Source of the DNA: Desulfobulbus sp. | GTDB taxonomy: Bacteria; Desulfobacterota; Desulfobulbia; Desulfobulbales; Desulfobulbaceae | Reading direction: 5' to 3' | Assembly (NCBI GenBank): GCA_030600525.1 | Contig: JAUVLX010000130.1 | Span: 1 to 9,067, forward strand | DNA: 9,067 bases | Part shown: positions 1 through 7,550 of the stretch, one piece after another | Layout of the letters: each line of letters begins with the position of its first letter | Numbering within the stretch: position 1 is the stretch's first letter | Notes under the pieces: model-generated | Database searches by the model: none | Told to the model about the DNA's origin: nothing | Seen by the model: only the letters and a program-made list of their open reading frames with translations | Program-made: the position numbers and the translations under genes

Positions 1-357
1 ATACAATCTTTTTTTGAGTTAGAAAGAAACAACTACGACAAAGTTGGTCATTTTTTTCAAGGATTTGTACCTGCCATTCTGGCCAGAGAAATTCTCATAC
101 GCAAAAAAATTGTTAATGGAAATTCCTGGTTAAATATTATAATTGTCTCATTATGCCTTGCATTCAGTGCGCTTTATGAACTCATAGAATGGTGGGTTGC
201 CCTGGCAACAGGCGATAATGCTGAAGCTTTTCTCGGCACCCAAGGTTATGTATGGGACACCCAATCCGACATGGCATGGGCTTTTTTCGCATCACTCACC
301 GCCATCCTCGTTTTAGCCAAAGTGCACGATAAGCAACTAGAAAATTTAAAAAAATAA
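1..357 (+). CDS. YjdF/DUF2238 family inner-membrane protein, C-terminal part
   Basis: The reading frame is open from base 1 and ends at TAA 355-357, giving 118 residues; the start lies outside the window. The family (YjdF, DUF2238) is a polytopic inner-membrane protein of about 200 residues with no established function. Visible family signatures are an acidic/His motif, YDKVGHFFQGFVPAILARE (about residues 12-30 of the fragment), the segment ALYELIEWWVAL inside a hydrophobic helix (about 56-67), and GTQGYVWDTQSDMAWA (about 79-94), followed by a last hydrophobic helix and a lysine-rich tail. The conserved His, Glu and Asp residues near membrane segments look functional, but no activity is known to me. 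It is followed by 61 nt before the amidohydrolase on the same strand. I am confident of the family and have no view on its role. Confidence 0.85.
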   Translation: MQSFFELERNNYDKVGHFFQGFVPAILAREILIRKKIVNGNSWLNIIIVSLCLAFSALYELIEWWVALATGDNAEAFLGTQGYVWDTQSDMAWAFFASLTAILVLAKVHDKQLENLKK

Positions 358-418
358 TTTTGCAGCACCAATCACCAGCCCTGCACTTTACATACTACTC
401 TATCTCCAATCAGCCTCC

Positions 419-1541
419 ATGACCGATCCAATACTCCAACTTCGCCACACCCTGCATAGATACCCAGAACTCTCTGGGAACGAGAGCAATACTGCCAAAA
501 GGATTGTTCAATTTTTCAAACCCCTCAAGCCAGACGCCATTTTTGAAAAGTTGGGCGGTTGCGGTGTGGCGATCGTTTTTTCAGGACAGGAAATGGAGCC
601 GACAGTGATGCTGCGCTGTGAATTGGATGCTGTCCCGGTTCAAGAACTGCCTCAGGCCGAATACTGTTCCAACATTGATGGGGTTGCTCATCAATGCGGT
701 CACGATGGCCACATGGCCATTATTGCCGCAGTAGGGACAGATGGCAGCCAAACGAACCTAACGAGGCCGGGTGGTCCTCCTTTTCCAACCAGCGGAAGAA
801 AATGGTATGGGTGCCGAAGCAGTGCTTCAGGATCCACGATTTGAGACAATCAAACCAAACTTTGCCTTTGCCCTGCATAACCTCCCCGGATTACCTCTTG
901 GCCAAGTCCTTATACGTCCAGGAACTTTTAACTGTGCATCACGAGGGATGATTGTGAAGCTTTCAGGGACCACGGCCCATGCAGCACAACCTGAAACGGG
1001 CCAAAGCTCGGCAGCGGCAATGAGTGACTGCATACAGAAATTTCCCACACTGCCGCCTGGGACAGTGCCGTCTGATGAAACCGCATTTGCAACCGTTGTC
1101 GGTGCACAACTTGGCAAAAAAGCATTCGGCACCGCGCCCGGGGAAGCGGAAATATGGGCCACATTGAGAAGCGAAAAAGACGCAACCATGGCAAAGCTGA
1201 CCCAGTACGTTGAACAGATGGTGCATGACGCAGCAGCCAAAAATGGTCTTACGGTTACCATTGCATACCAGGACGTGTTTCCTGCAACGGTTAATAGTGT
1301 GGAGGCAGTAAAGCAGATCCAAGAGGTGGTTGATGATGCAGCATTGAGTGTCCCCGAAAAGCCACTCCGTTGGTCAGAAGATTTAGGGAGGATTACAGCG
1401 AGTTGCGAGGGTGCACTTTTTGCCATCGGAGCAGGTACAGATCGCCCGGATTTACACAATCCAGATTATGATTTTCCGGATGCGTTGATTCTGCCGGCAA
1501 AGGATATTTTCCTGGGGTTAATTGCCAGCTACCTCAACTGA
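419..1541 (+). pseudogene. M20D amidohydrolase (hippurate / N-acyl-amino acid hydrolase type), frame-disrupted
   Basis: This resembles M20D zinc or manganese peptidases that cleave N-acyl amino acids, hippurate or similar amides (HipO, IAA-amino acid hydrolase, AbgA relatives). The N-terminal part is read from ATG 419 in one frame and holds CGHDGHM (Cys93, His95). The rest is read in the next frame from about 762 and holds VVLLFQPAEENGMGAE (Glu pair at 795-800), ALHNLPG (His at 876-878), SEDLG and HNPDYDFPD (His at 1455-1457), ending at TGA 1539-1541. Together they make about 373 residues, close to the family's usual 380-400, with every metal ligand present. The shift falls within about 734-771, between helix and beta-strand elements. 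Frame 3 has a stop at 759-761, so a single-base change must lie downstream of it; otherwise two changes are needed. No clear ribosome binding site precedes ATG 419. Either a recent pseudogene or a sequencing error. Confidence 0.85.
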
Positions 1542-1550
1542 TCATCCATA

Positions 1551-2171
1551 TTATACAAAACCATCGATCATTTTCCGGTCATACCCGTGACAGGCGTTTA
1601 TCAACTGCGGTGTATAAGGATGGGTTGCCTGGCCATTGAGCAGACTTACATCGGTGAGTGTTTCGACCATCCTACCGTTAACCATCACTCCCAGTTGATC
1701 ACACATGTGAGCCACTACAGCAAGATCATGACTGACCATAATAGAGGTCAGGTTATATTTTTCCTGAAGTCGGGTCAACAGGTTCAGCATTTCAGCCTGC
1801 ACAGAAACATCAAGGGCTGAGGTCGGCTCATCAAGCAACAGAATTTTTGGCTTCAAAATAAGCGCCCTTGCTATGGCTACGCGTTGTCGCTGCCCACCTG
1901 ATAACTGATGACTGTAGCGGAACCTAAAATCAGGCCCCCGCCCGACGTCGACCAGCATCTCCCTTATCTTCTTTTCTCCCTGCTCCAGTTTATGGATTGA
2001 GAGCGGCTCCCGCAGGACCCGATCAACAGTGTGCCGTGGCTGTAGGGAACCGTAAGGGTACTGAAATACCATCTGCACCTGCCTGTAAAACTCCATGTCC
2101 CGACGACCAGCACACGCTTTACCGTCGATGGTGAGAGTTCCCTCTTGCAGAGGATAGAGGCCATGGAGCAC
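1551..2171 (-). pseudogene. Peptide ABC transporter ATPase (DppF/OppF type), 3' remnant lacking Walker A
   Basis: In an intact importer this subunit hydrolyses ATP on the cytoplasmic face to drive peptide or nickel uptake. Counting from a GTG at 2171, 206 residues remain. They include the Q-loop MVFQYPYGSLQPR (Gln37), typical of the Dpp/Opp group, the signature LSGGQRQR (90-97), Walker B ILLLDEPTSALD (110-121), the H-loop SHD (His148) and the C-terminal HPYT motif. Intact members run about 320 residues, and the N-terminal region with Walker A (GxxGxGKST) is absent. The codons just upstream of the GTG (L-F-K) could be the end of 'GKST-L-F-K-VLHGL', but before them the frame is permease sequence and then a TAA (2193-2195). 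There is no ribosome binding site before the GTG. A protein made from it could not bind ATP normally. It is convergent with the amidohydrolase, 9 nt apart. Confidence 0.85.
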
Positions 2172-2414
2172 CTTGAATAGATATATCCAAAATTATTGAT
2201 ACAGCGGGAGGTGTAAGCCCAGTTCAATCCACATCCGTTCTTAGACTTCAGGGCTTGTTCGGTCACCTACAGCTGCCAGGACAGGATCTATAGGGACGAC
2301 TCGGCCAATAAAAAAGGTGTTAAAGAGCAGCGCGAGAAAAGTAAAGGCAACAAAAAAAAAATGGCCGGAATCTTCAAACCGATTCCAACCATTACTGATG
2401 GGGGTTATTTGCAA
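2172..2414 (-). pseudogene. Peptide ABC transporter permease (DppB type), 5' remnant with two stops, joined to the ATPase remnant
   Basis: Starting 17 nt after the binding-protein stop, a TTG at 2414-2412 preceded by AGGGA opens a frame of about 80 codons. It has a hydrophobic segment (FFFVAFTFLALLFNTFF), then IGRVVPIDPVLAAVGD and ELGLHLPLYQ, followed by FWIYLFKVL. This is the order at the N-terminus of DppB/OppB inner-membrane permeases: first helix, the (V)P.DPV...GD loop, then 'LGL..PL..QF..Y....GDFG'. Two TAA codons interrupt it, at 2243-2241 (where Tyr is usual) and 2195-2193 (where Gln is usual). Each differs by one base from a sense codon. The frame then passes directly into the ATPase remnant at KVLHGL. 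The remaining ~230 residues of a normal permease are missing. The permease assignment rests on motif recall, but it is coherent with the upstream binding protein. Confidence 0.75.
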
Positions 2415-2431
2415 GCAGCGTTCCCTGGAAA

Positions 2432-4012
2432 CTATTTAGTAACGTTGTAGTAAAAGTTAGAGTCAAAACTCGGTCCCAGGATGAACCCTTTGACGTCTGT
2501 CCTTTCCGCAGCCACCTCAATTTCCTGAAACATAATCACAAAAGGTGAAACCTGCTGATGCTCTTTCTGGATAGCCAGATACATTGCCGCCCGTTTTTCC
2601 GGGTCACGTTCTGTGACAGCCCCATCGGTAACCTTTGACATTTCAGGAATATCCCAGGCATTTCGCCAGGCAAGCGGCTTGGACTTGGCCTCGTCAGAAT
2701 TGTCTATATTCCAGGCAAAGGTGGACGCATTAGTATGCGGATCCTGATAATCTGGTCCCCACCTACCAATGTAGATGTCATGATTACGAGCACGATACTT
2801 GGTCAAAGCCTGGTTATCATCCATGGGTAGAATTTCTACCGTCACCCCGGCACTGGCGAACGTTGCCTGGATTGCCTGGGCCATATCCATGGTCGGAGAA
2901 CTGTTGCGCGTGGCCATGGTCAAGGTCAGTCCATCTCCATACCCTGCTTCGGAGAGCAATTGTTTGGCCTTTTCAACATCGAGTGTATAAGGTTTTTCTT
3001 CCAAAGCACCCAGAAAACCCATGGGTAAAAATGCCTGATGGACAATCATAGTCCCCCTGAAAAGAGTGTCTGCCATCTGCTGATAATCAACCAGGTACTT
3101 CAGCGCCTCACGGACCTTGGGGTTGTTCAGTGCTTCATTTTTCTGATTCAGTCCCAGGTACCAGATACCGCCTTTGGGTTTGCGATGCAGTTTCACATCG
3201 GGATTATCTTTCAAGGAATCGAGCTGGTCAGATCCCAGATCGCGGGCAATATCCACATCCCCTTTTTCCAATAATAGCTGCTGGGTTGCCGCATCAGAAA
3301 CCTGGCGCATAATTACCCGCCGCATGGCAGGTACCCCGTCCCAATATGTTTGATTGGCATCCAGCATAAGCAATTCAGCTGGTTTCCAGATCTTTAAGGT
3401 GAAAGAACCGGAACCGGCATAATTGGTTTTCAGCCAGTTATATCCAAGATCACCATCCTGGTCATGGCTCAAGACCAGCTTTTTGTCCACCACAGAAGCT
3501 GGGGTGGCGGTCAGGCAGTATAGGACAAAGGTGGGTGCATAGGGTTTATCAGTGGTAAACACCAAGGTATCAGTATCAACAGCTTTAATCTTTTCCTTTA
3601 CATTTTCAGGGGTAAAACCGAACTGGCTGATAATAAAAGCAGGAGATTTATCCAGCAAGATGACCCGTTGTAACGAAAAAGCCACATCTTCAGCGGTCAA
3701 CGGATTACCTGAAGCAAAGATAACCCCTTTGCGGATTGTAAAAGTGAAGGTCATACCATCTTTAGCAACCTTCCATTTTTCAGCCAAAATACCAAAAACT
3801 TCGGCAACGTTATCTACATCATACCCAATCAGACGATCATAGGTATTGGCAGCATACTCTGCACCGGAAAACTCAAATATTTCAGCAGGATCAAGAGATA
3901 TAATATCATCGATCTGTGCCGCCATAACCAGATTTTTTTTGGACGTTTTCGCCAGCACAAGATTACAGCACAGAAAAATGGACATCAGCACTAACAGACA
4001 ACATCGCTTCAT
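2432..4012 (-). CDS. Extracellular solute-binding protein, family 5 (DppA/OppA-like)
   Basis: This is a periplasmic receptor that would deliver oligopeptides, dipeptides or a similar ligand to an ABC importer. The 526 residues begin with a typical Sec signal peptide (MKR, hydrophobic core to about residue 20, probable cleavage after NLVLA, so about residue 21). The SBP_bac_5 fold follows, with an early region (SLDPAEIFEFSGAEYAANTYDRLIGYD), WKVAKDGMTFTFTIRKGVIFASG and a central NPKVREALKYLVDYQ segment. The length is normal and the frame is clean. Start ATG 4012 is supported by a strong AGGAGG five bases upstream. Cys residues in the signal do not form a good lipobox, so a free periplasmic protein is more likely than a lipoprotein. 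Its own permease and ATPase genes directly downstream are remnants, so it is either an orphan receptor or serves a transporter elsewhere. The ligand cannot be told from sequence. Confidence 0.92.
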   Translation of the reverse strand: MKRCCLLVLMSIFLCCNLVLAKTSKKNLVMAAQIDDIISLDPAEIFEFSGAEYAANTYDRLIGYDVDNVAEVFGILAEKWKVAKDGMTFTFTIRKGVIFASGNPLTAEDVAFSLQRVILLDKSPAFIISQFGFTPENVKEKIKAVDTDTLVFTTDKPYAPTFVLYCLTATPASVVDKKLVLSHDQDGDLGYNWLKTNYAGSGSFTLKIWKPAELLMLDANQTYWDGVPAMRRVIMRQVSDAATQQLLLEKGDVDIARDLGSDQLDSLKDNPDVKLHRKPKGGIWYLGLNQKNEALNNPKVREALKYLVDYQQMADTLFRGTMIVHQAFLPMGFLGALEEKPYTLDVEKAKQLLSEAGYGDGLTLTMATRNSSPTMDMAQAIQATFASAGVTVEILPMDDNQALTKYRARNHDIYIGRWGPDYQDPHTNASTFAWNIDNSDEAKSKPLAWRNAWDIPEMSKVTDGAVTERDPEKRAAMYLAIQKEHQQVSPFVIMFQEIEVAAERTDVKGFILGPSFDSNFYYNVTK

Positions 4013-4017
4013 GCTCT

Positions 4018-4023
4018 CCTCCT
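4018..4023 (-). promoter_or_regulatory. Strong Shine-Dalgarno of the solute-binding protein gene
   Basis: AGGAGG on the minus strand, five bases before ATG 4012. It fixes the start of the binding-protein gene and suggests efficient translation, as usual for an abundant periplasmic receptor. I see no convincing -35/-10 pair in the 101 nt between this gene and der, so co-transcription from der cannot be ruled out. Confidence 0.85.
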
Positions 4024-4113
4024 TCCTTAAATTGCGCCAGCTTCTTTGACAGCTACTGACCTCATGGCCGACAAATGTTCTTTAAATGACGATTTCGTGT
4101 TCCCTCACCAGGC

Positions 4114-5454
4114 TTATTTTTTCTTTCTTCCGCTTCGTTCCTTAAAAAACAGACGAACCGGTACCCGGTCAAGCCCTAACCCTTCCCGGAACCGATTGGC
4201 AAGATAGCGCTGGTAGGAAAAATGGATACCTTTAGGCGCACTTGCGACAATAGCAAAGGTAGGCGGCGCAGTACCCAACTGAGCGGTGTAAAACAGCTTG
4301 AGTCTTCTTCCTCTGTGCATGGGAGGTTCATGGTGTGCGACGGCTGCTTCAAGTAACCGATTGAGACTGCTGGTCGGGAATCGCATATGATACTGACGAT
4401 GCATTTTGCCAATCTCAGGAAAAATACGCTTAATACCTTGACCAGTCAGTGCTGACACCTTAAAGACCGGGGCAAAAGGAATATAGTTGGTTGCCGCCTC
4501 CACTTCATTAAGAAGCCATTCCTGCCGTTTTTTATCGCCTTCAATCAGGTCCCATTTATTGAGCAGAATAATCACGGCCTTCCCGTGCTCCTGGGTATAA
4601 CCGATCACTTTGGTGTCCTGTTCAGTGAGCCCTTCGTCAGCATCAATAATGACCGCCCCTATGTCGCAACGACCAAGAGACTTAAGCGCTTTGAGGATGG
4701 AAAATTTTTCAAGTTTATCCGTGGTTTTCCCTTTCCGTCTGATTCCGGCCGTATCAATAAGCAAATAATTATATTGATCACGACTCACCAGCGTATCCAC
4801 TGCATCGCGGGTGGTACCGGATATCTCAGAAACCACCATCCTGTCCTGGCCAAGGATGGCATTAACCATGGAAGATTTCCCTACGTTGGGTCGCCCGAAA
4901 AAGGCCAGCCGAACAGTACCTTCAGGCAACTGTACGACTTCCCCGGTAGGTTCCATATCCTCTACCAGAGCGTTCATGAGGGTCTTGAACCCATACCCAT
5001 GATCACCGGAGAGTGCCCAGAGCTGCTCCACCCCCAGTTCCCAGAAGGGAGCAAGCAGTTCATATTCGATATCAGGGCTGTCGATCTTATTGACGATATA
5101 ATAGACATCCTTATCAACCCGACGCAACATATCGACAATTTCGATGTCGGCCGGGTTGAGTCCCTGCCGACCATCCATGAGAAACAATATAATATCCGCC
5201 TCTTCAATGGCAAGCATGGCCTGATGGCGAATATGATTGGTGATGGTATCGTCCTCGTCATCTATTCCCCCGGTATCGACCAGGGTAAAGGGATGTTCTT
5301 CCCAGATAACATGAGCATAGTGACGATCCCTGGTTACTCCTGGAGTGGGGTCGACCAGCGCGTCACGCCTTTTTGAAATCCGGTTAAACAAGGTTGATTT
5401 ACCGACATTGGGGCGGCCGATCAGAGCGATCAGTGCATGTGAAACAGTTGTCAT
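4114..5454 (-). CDS. der: Ribosome biogenesis GTPase Der (EngA)
   Basis: Der is an essential cytoplasmic GTPase with two tandem G domains that helps assemble the 50S ribosomal subunit. All marks are present in 446 residues, the usual length. The first G domain has GRPNVGKST (13-21), DTGG (60-63) and NKID (122-125). The second has GRPNVGKSS (187-195), DTAG (234-237) and NKWD (299-302). A C-terminal KH-like domain follows, ending in a basic tail (RSGRKKK). The ATG overlaps the stop of the upstream kinase gene as ATGA, and the sequence before it is A/T-rich with no Shine-Dalgarno, so translation is probably coupled to the kinase gene. Placement of der at the end of a sugar-salvage pair is not an obvious functional link. 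Identification is near certain. Confidence 0.98.
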   Translation of the reverse strand: MTTVSHALIALIGRPNVGKSTLFNRISKRRDALVDPTPGVTRDRHYAHVIWEEHPFTLVDTGGIDDEDDTITNHIRHQAMLAIEEADIILFLMDGRQGLNPADIEIVDMLRRVDKDVYYIVNKIDSPDIEYELLAPFWELGVEQLWALSGDHGYGFKTLMNALVEDMEPTGEVVQLPEGTVRLAFFGRPNVGKSSMVNAILGQDRMVVSEISGTTRDAVDTLVSRDQYNYLLIDTAGIRRKGKTTDKLEKFSILKALKSLGRCDIGAVIIDADEGLTEQDTKVIGYTQEHGKAVIILLNKWDLIEGDKKRQEWLLNEVEAATNYIPFAPVFKVSALTGQGIKRIFPEIGKMHRQYHMRFPTSSLNRLLEAAVAHHEPPMHRGRRLKLFYTAQLGTAPPTFAIVASAPKGIHFSYQRYLANRFREGLGLDRVPVRLFFKERSGRKKK

Positions 5455-6497
5455 ATTTTTTTATCTAGTTGGGTACGGCATTGCTGGGTGAGGGTATAAA
5501 GAGCAGCATACTCAGCAGCTGCAGGTTTTTCAAGCAATGCAATGAGTGAGGTAAGTGCTGGGGCTAGAAACTGCTGAAAAAAAGTTTTTTGCCGAACCTT
5601 GGTTAAAAAGGCAAAAGCACCGAGGATCTGCAGATTTCTCTGGAGAGAAAGCAGCAGGAGTTCACGATAAAATTGTTGGTGATCATAACTATATAGCGTA
5701 TCAAGCTCTTCCAAGTAGGTGAGGGTCAAATGATCACGGACCTTCTTGGCAAGCCGTGCATAAGGGTCAAGCAGCAGTGAAGCCAGATCATAGGCCAAAG
5801 GCCCCAGACGTCCACCTTGATAATCGATGATCCGGACATCACCGGCTGCAACCATAATATTTCTGCTTTGAAAATCACGATGCAGGAAAAATTCTGCCGG
5901 TGCTCCTGCCGCAGCCTGGGCAAGGCGGACACAATCTTCCTGTACAGCCTCACCATCAAACGACAGTTCAAGATAATCCCTGCAAAAGGCCTGTAAAAAA
6001 TAACCAGATTCCTTTTCAAGCATTACCGGCATGTCATAGACAGGCGTATCCCAGCACCACGCTGGGTCAAAAGAGTCTGCTCCGCTCACCTGCATATGCG
6101 CCAAGGTACGAACAGCCTGCTCATAGAGTTTCAATAAACGGGGCGTCATCCCCTGTTCCTTTTCCAGGATATCGTGGAGACGACTGTTGCCAAGATCTTC
6201 GCAGACAACCATACTGCTTGACTCTGCAAAACCATAGACATAAGGCACAGGTACACCTTGGTTATGGAGGTGGCGACCAATGGTAAAAAAAGCACGGGAT
6301 TCAGCAATACCGTTACAATCGCCTTCTGGGGGCAAGACACAGACAACTTGCTGATCTTTCTGCTTCAATCGTAAGAAAATCCGAGTCGAGCCATCTGGTA
6401 CAAGCTGGTCCACCTGCAACTGTTCAGAAGAGAGGGGTATACCATGGCGTTGTAACAGGTCAGTTGCTTCTGTGACGATAGATTGATATCTGCTCAT
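5451..6497 (-). CDS. Aminoglycoside-phosphotransferase-fold sugar kinase, AmgK-like
   Basis: The 348 residues form a choline/aminoglycoside kinase fold. Visible landmarks are an N-terminal lobe with DGSTRIFLRL (35-44), the catalytic loop HRDFQSRN (206-213; Asp208 as base, Asn213 for metal) and the metal-binding IDYQGGRLGPLAYDLASLL (224-242). The last matches AmgK, the anomeric N-acetylmuramate/N-acetylglucosamine 1-kinase of the cell-wall recycling route known in Pseudomonas. Its neighbour upstream, 3 nt away, is a nucleotidyltransferase resembling MurU, the partner enzyme in that pathway, and this pairing is the main argument for the role. The exact sugar is inferred. Start ATG 6497 overlaps no other frame and has a purine-rich GGTGAG about 8 nt upstream, inside the end of the preceding gene. 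Its stop TGA overlaps the der start. Confidence 0.82.
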   Translation of the reverse strand: MSRYQSIVTEATDLLQRHGIPLSSEQLQVDQLVPDGSTRIFLRLKQKDQQVVCVLPPEGDCNGIAESRAFFTIGRHLHNQGVPVPYVYGFAESSSMVVCEDLGNSRLHDILEKEQGMTPRLLKLYEQAVRTLAHMQVSGADSFDPAWCWDTPVYDMPVMLEKESGYFLQAFCRDYLELSFDGEAVQEDCVRLAQAAAGAPAEFFLHRDFQSRNIMVAAGDVRIIDYQGGRLGPLAYDLASLLLDPYARLAKKVRDHLTLTYLEELDTLYSYDHQQFYRELLLLSLQRNLQILGAFAFLTKVRQKTFFQQFLAPALTSLIALLEKPAAAEYAALYTLTQQCRTQLDKKI

Positions 6498-6500
6498 TAT

Positions 6501-7373
6501 TTACTCACCATCTCCACCATCCATAACAATCGCGTTTTCGACCACACTACCAGAAGCCACAACAGCATTATCCCATACCACAGACCGAGCCAGGCAGACT
6601 CCGCTGCCAACGACACAGCCTTCGCCAATGACTCCCCAATCTGTAAGTACCACATCAGAGCCAACGTGGGCACTGGCTGCAACATGCCATCTAAATTTTC
6701 CCTCAACATCTGTAAGCAGCTCCCGGTGCAGATCGAGATAATCTGCGGGGGTGCCAATATCTCGCCAAAAACAGTTACCAGTGTTAAAAACGCCGACCTG
6801 CGCCTCGCGGGCCAACTTTTGATAGAGATCAATAATATGAAAAAATCCTGACGAAGGGATTAACTCCAACACCTCCGGATCAACCACATGAATACCTGTA
6901 AAGGCCAGCTTCATCCCCTGGTTGCACTTTTTAAAAGAGCATATCCGGTCACCGGATACCGCCACTGTATTAAATCGGGGAAAATCATGCATTGCCAGAG
7001 TCACCTTGTATTGGTTGCGCTGGTGGCAGTTGTACAAGGCTGCAAGGTCTATATCGTGATAGATATCGCCATTCATGACCAAGACAGGCTCATTTGAAAA
7101 ATGTGGCAATGCTTTGCGTAAACTCCCCCCGATACCAAGTATCTCCGGCTCATGCTGCACGTGTATGTCAGGATCGGCGACAAGTTCATTTTTTATCTGG
7201 TCCGCAAGATGATGGCAGTTGACTACGATTCGGGTACAACCTGCATCTCGCAATTTTTGCAACAAAATGATCAACAACGGCCTATTGATAATAGGAAACA
7301 GAGGCTTAGGCCGGTGTTCGGTGTAGGGTCTAAGCCGAGTGCCAAAACCTGCTGCCAGTAATATTGCCTGCAT
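6501..7373 (-). CDS. NDP-sugar pyrophosphorylase with C-terminal left-handed beta-helix, MurU-like
   Basis: This nucleotidyltransferase would transfer a nucleotide to a sugar 1-phosphate in the cytoplasm. In 290 residues it shows the Rossmann-type signature AAGFGTRLRP (7-16), RPKPLFPIINRPLL (21-34), ILGIGGSLRKALP (78-90), the metal-binding NGDI (101-104, Asp103) and WRDIGTPADY (203-212, Asp205). After about residue 230 comes a short hexapeptide-repeat beta-helix (…HVGSDVVL…GVIGEGCVVGSGV…AVVASGSV). Pseudomonas MurU, about 225 residues, lacks such an extension, which is more like mannose-1-phosphate guanylyltransferases. With the AmgK-like kinase next door I favour uridylylation of N-acetylmuramate or N-acetylglucosamine 1-phosphate, but another hexose 1-phosphate is possible. 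It is the first gene of a three-gene unit ending in der. Start ATG 7373 is the only good one (MQAILLAAGFGTRL is canonical), with a weak AAGGT about 12 nt before it. Confidence 0.85.
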   Translation of the reverse strand: MQAILLAAGFGTRLRPYTEHRPKPLFPIINRPLLIILLQKLRDAGCTRIVVNCHHLADQIKNELVADPDIHVQHEPEILGIGGSLRKALPHFSNEPVLVMNGDIYHDIDLAALYNCHQRNQYKVTLAMHDFPRFNTVAVSGDRICSFKKCNQGMKLAFTGIHVVDPEVLELIPSSGFFHIIDLYQKLAREAQVGVFNTGNCFWRDIGTPADYLDLHRELLTDVEGKFRWHVAASAHVGSDVVLTDWGVIGEGCVVGSGVCLARSVVWDNAVVASGSVVENAIVMDGGDGE

Positions 7374-7469
7374 AAATTTAAAAATACCTTGAACAGGTTA
7401 CAAAATTGCTCGTGGAAAAAATTGTCTCGCTAAAACAAGAATGGTCTTGAGATACCATGAGGATTGATC

Positions 7470-7498
7470 TTGACTTGTGGTGCCAACAGCTCTAAGTT
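7470..7498 (+). promoter_or_regulatory. Candidate sigma-70-type promoter for hisHF
   Basis: TTGACT (7470-7475) and, after 17 bases, TAAGTT (7493-7498), which is only a half match to TATAAT. It lies about 50 nt before the hisHF start in the 177-nt divergent gap shared with the nucleotidyltransferase. The -35 is good and the -10 weak, so this is tentative. I found no attenuator-like His-rich leader peptide, T-box or terminator hairpin in the gap. Confidence 0.25.
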
Positions 7499-7550
7499 CA
7501 CCCCTTTGTACAGTTTCCTTACTCTCCTTGCAACAATTCGAAATAAAATA

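Noticed and set aside
361..385. TGCAG...CTGCA inverted repeat after the YjdF-like gene, considered as a terminator
   Set aside because: Only a 5-bp stem with a 15-base loop and no following T-run.
827..1459. 210-codon minus-strand open frame over the amidohydrolase
   Set aside because: Overlaps the C-terminal M20D half, which has clear family motifs in the plus frame; the antisense product is Ser/Ala-rich without domain features.
1539..1570. TGATC...GATCA repeat between the convergent genes, considered as a two-way terminator
   Set aside because: Short stem with a long A/T-rich loop and no G/C-rich stem or T-run; it also overlaps the amidohydrolase stop.
1964..2266. 100-codon minus-strand frame over the permease/ATPase joint
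   Set aside because: It is the wrong frame for both the permease and ATPase motifs, which are continuous in another frame.
2352..2361. Run of ten A (T on the coding strand) early in the permease remnant, a possible slippage site
   Set aside because: Permease-like sequence stays in the same frame on both sides of it, so no frame change is needed.
4585..5376. 263-codon open frame on the plus strand inside der
   Set aside because: Antisense to der, whose two G domains are unmistakable; the translation shows no recognisable domain.
7445..7473. Two TCTTGA copies (7445-7450 and 7468-7473) in the divergent gap, considered as an operator
   Set aside because: Six-base repeats 23 nt apart are expected by chance, and there is no dyad symmetry or regulator nearby.
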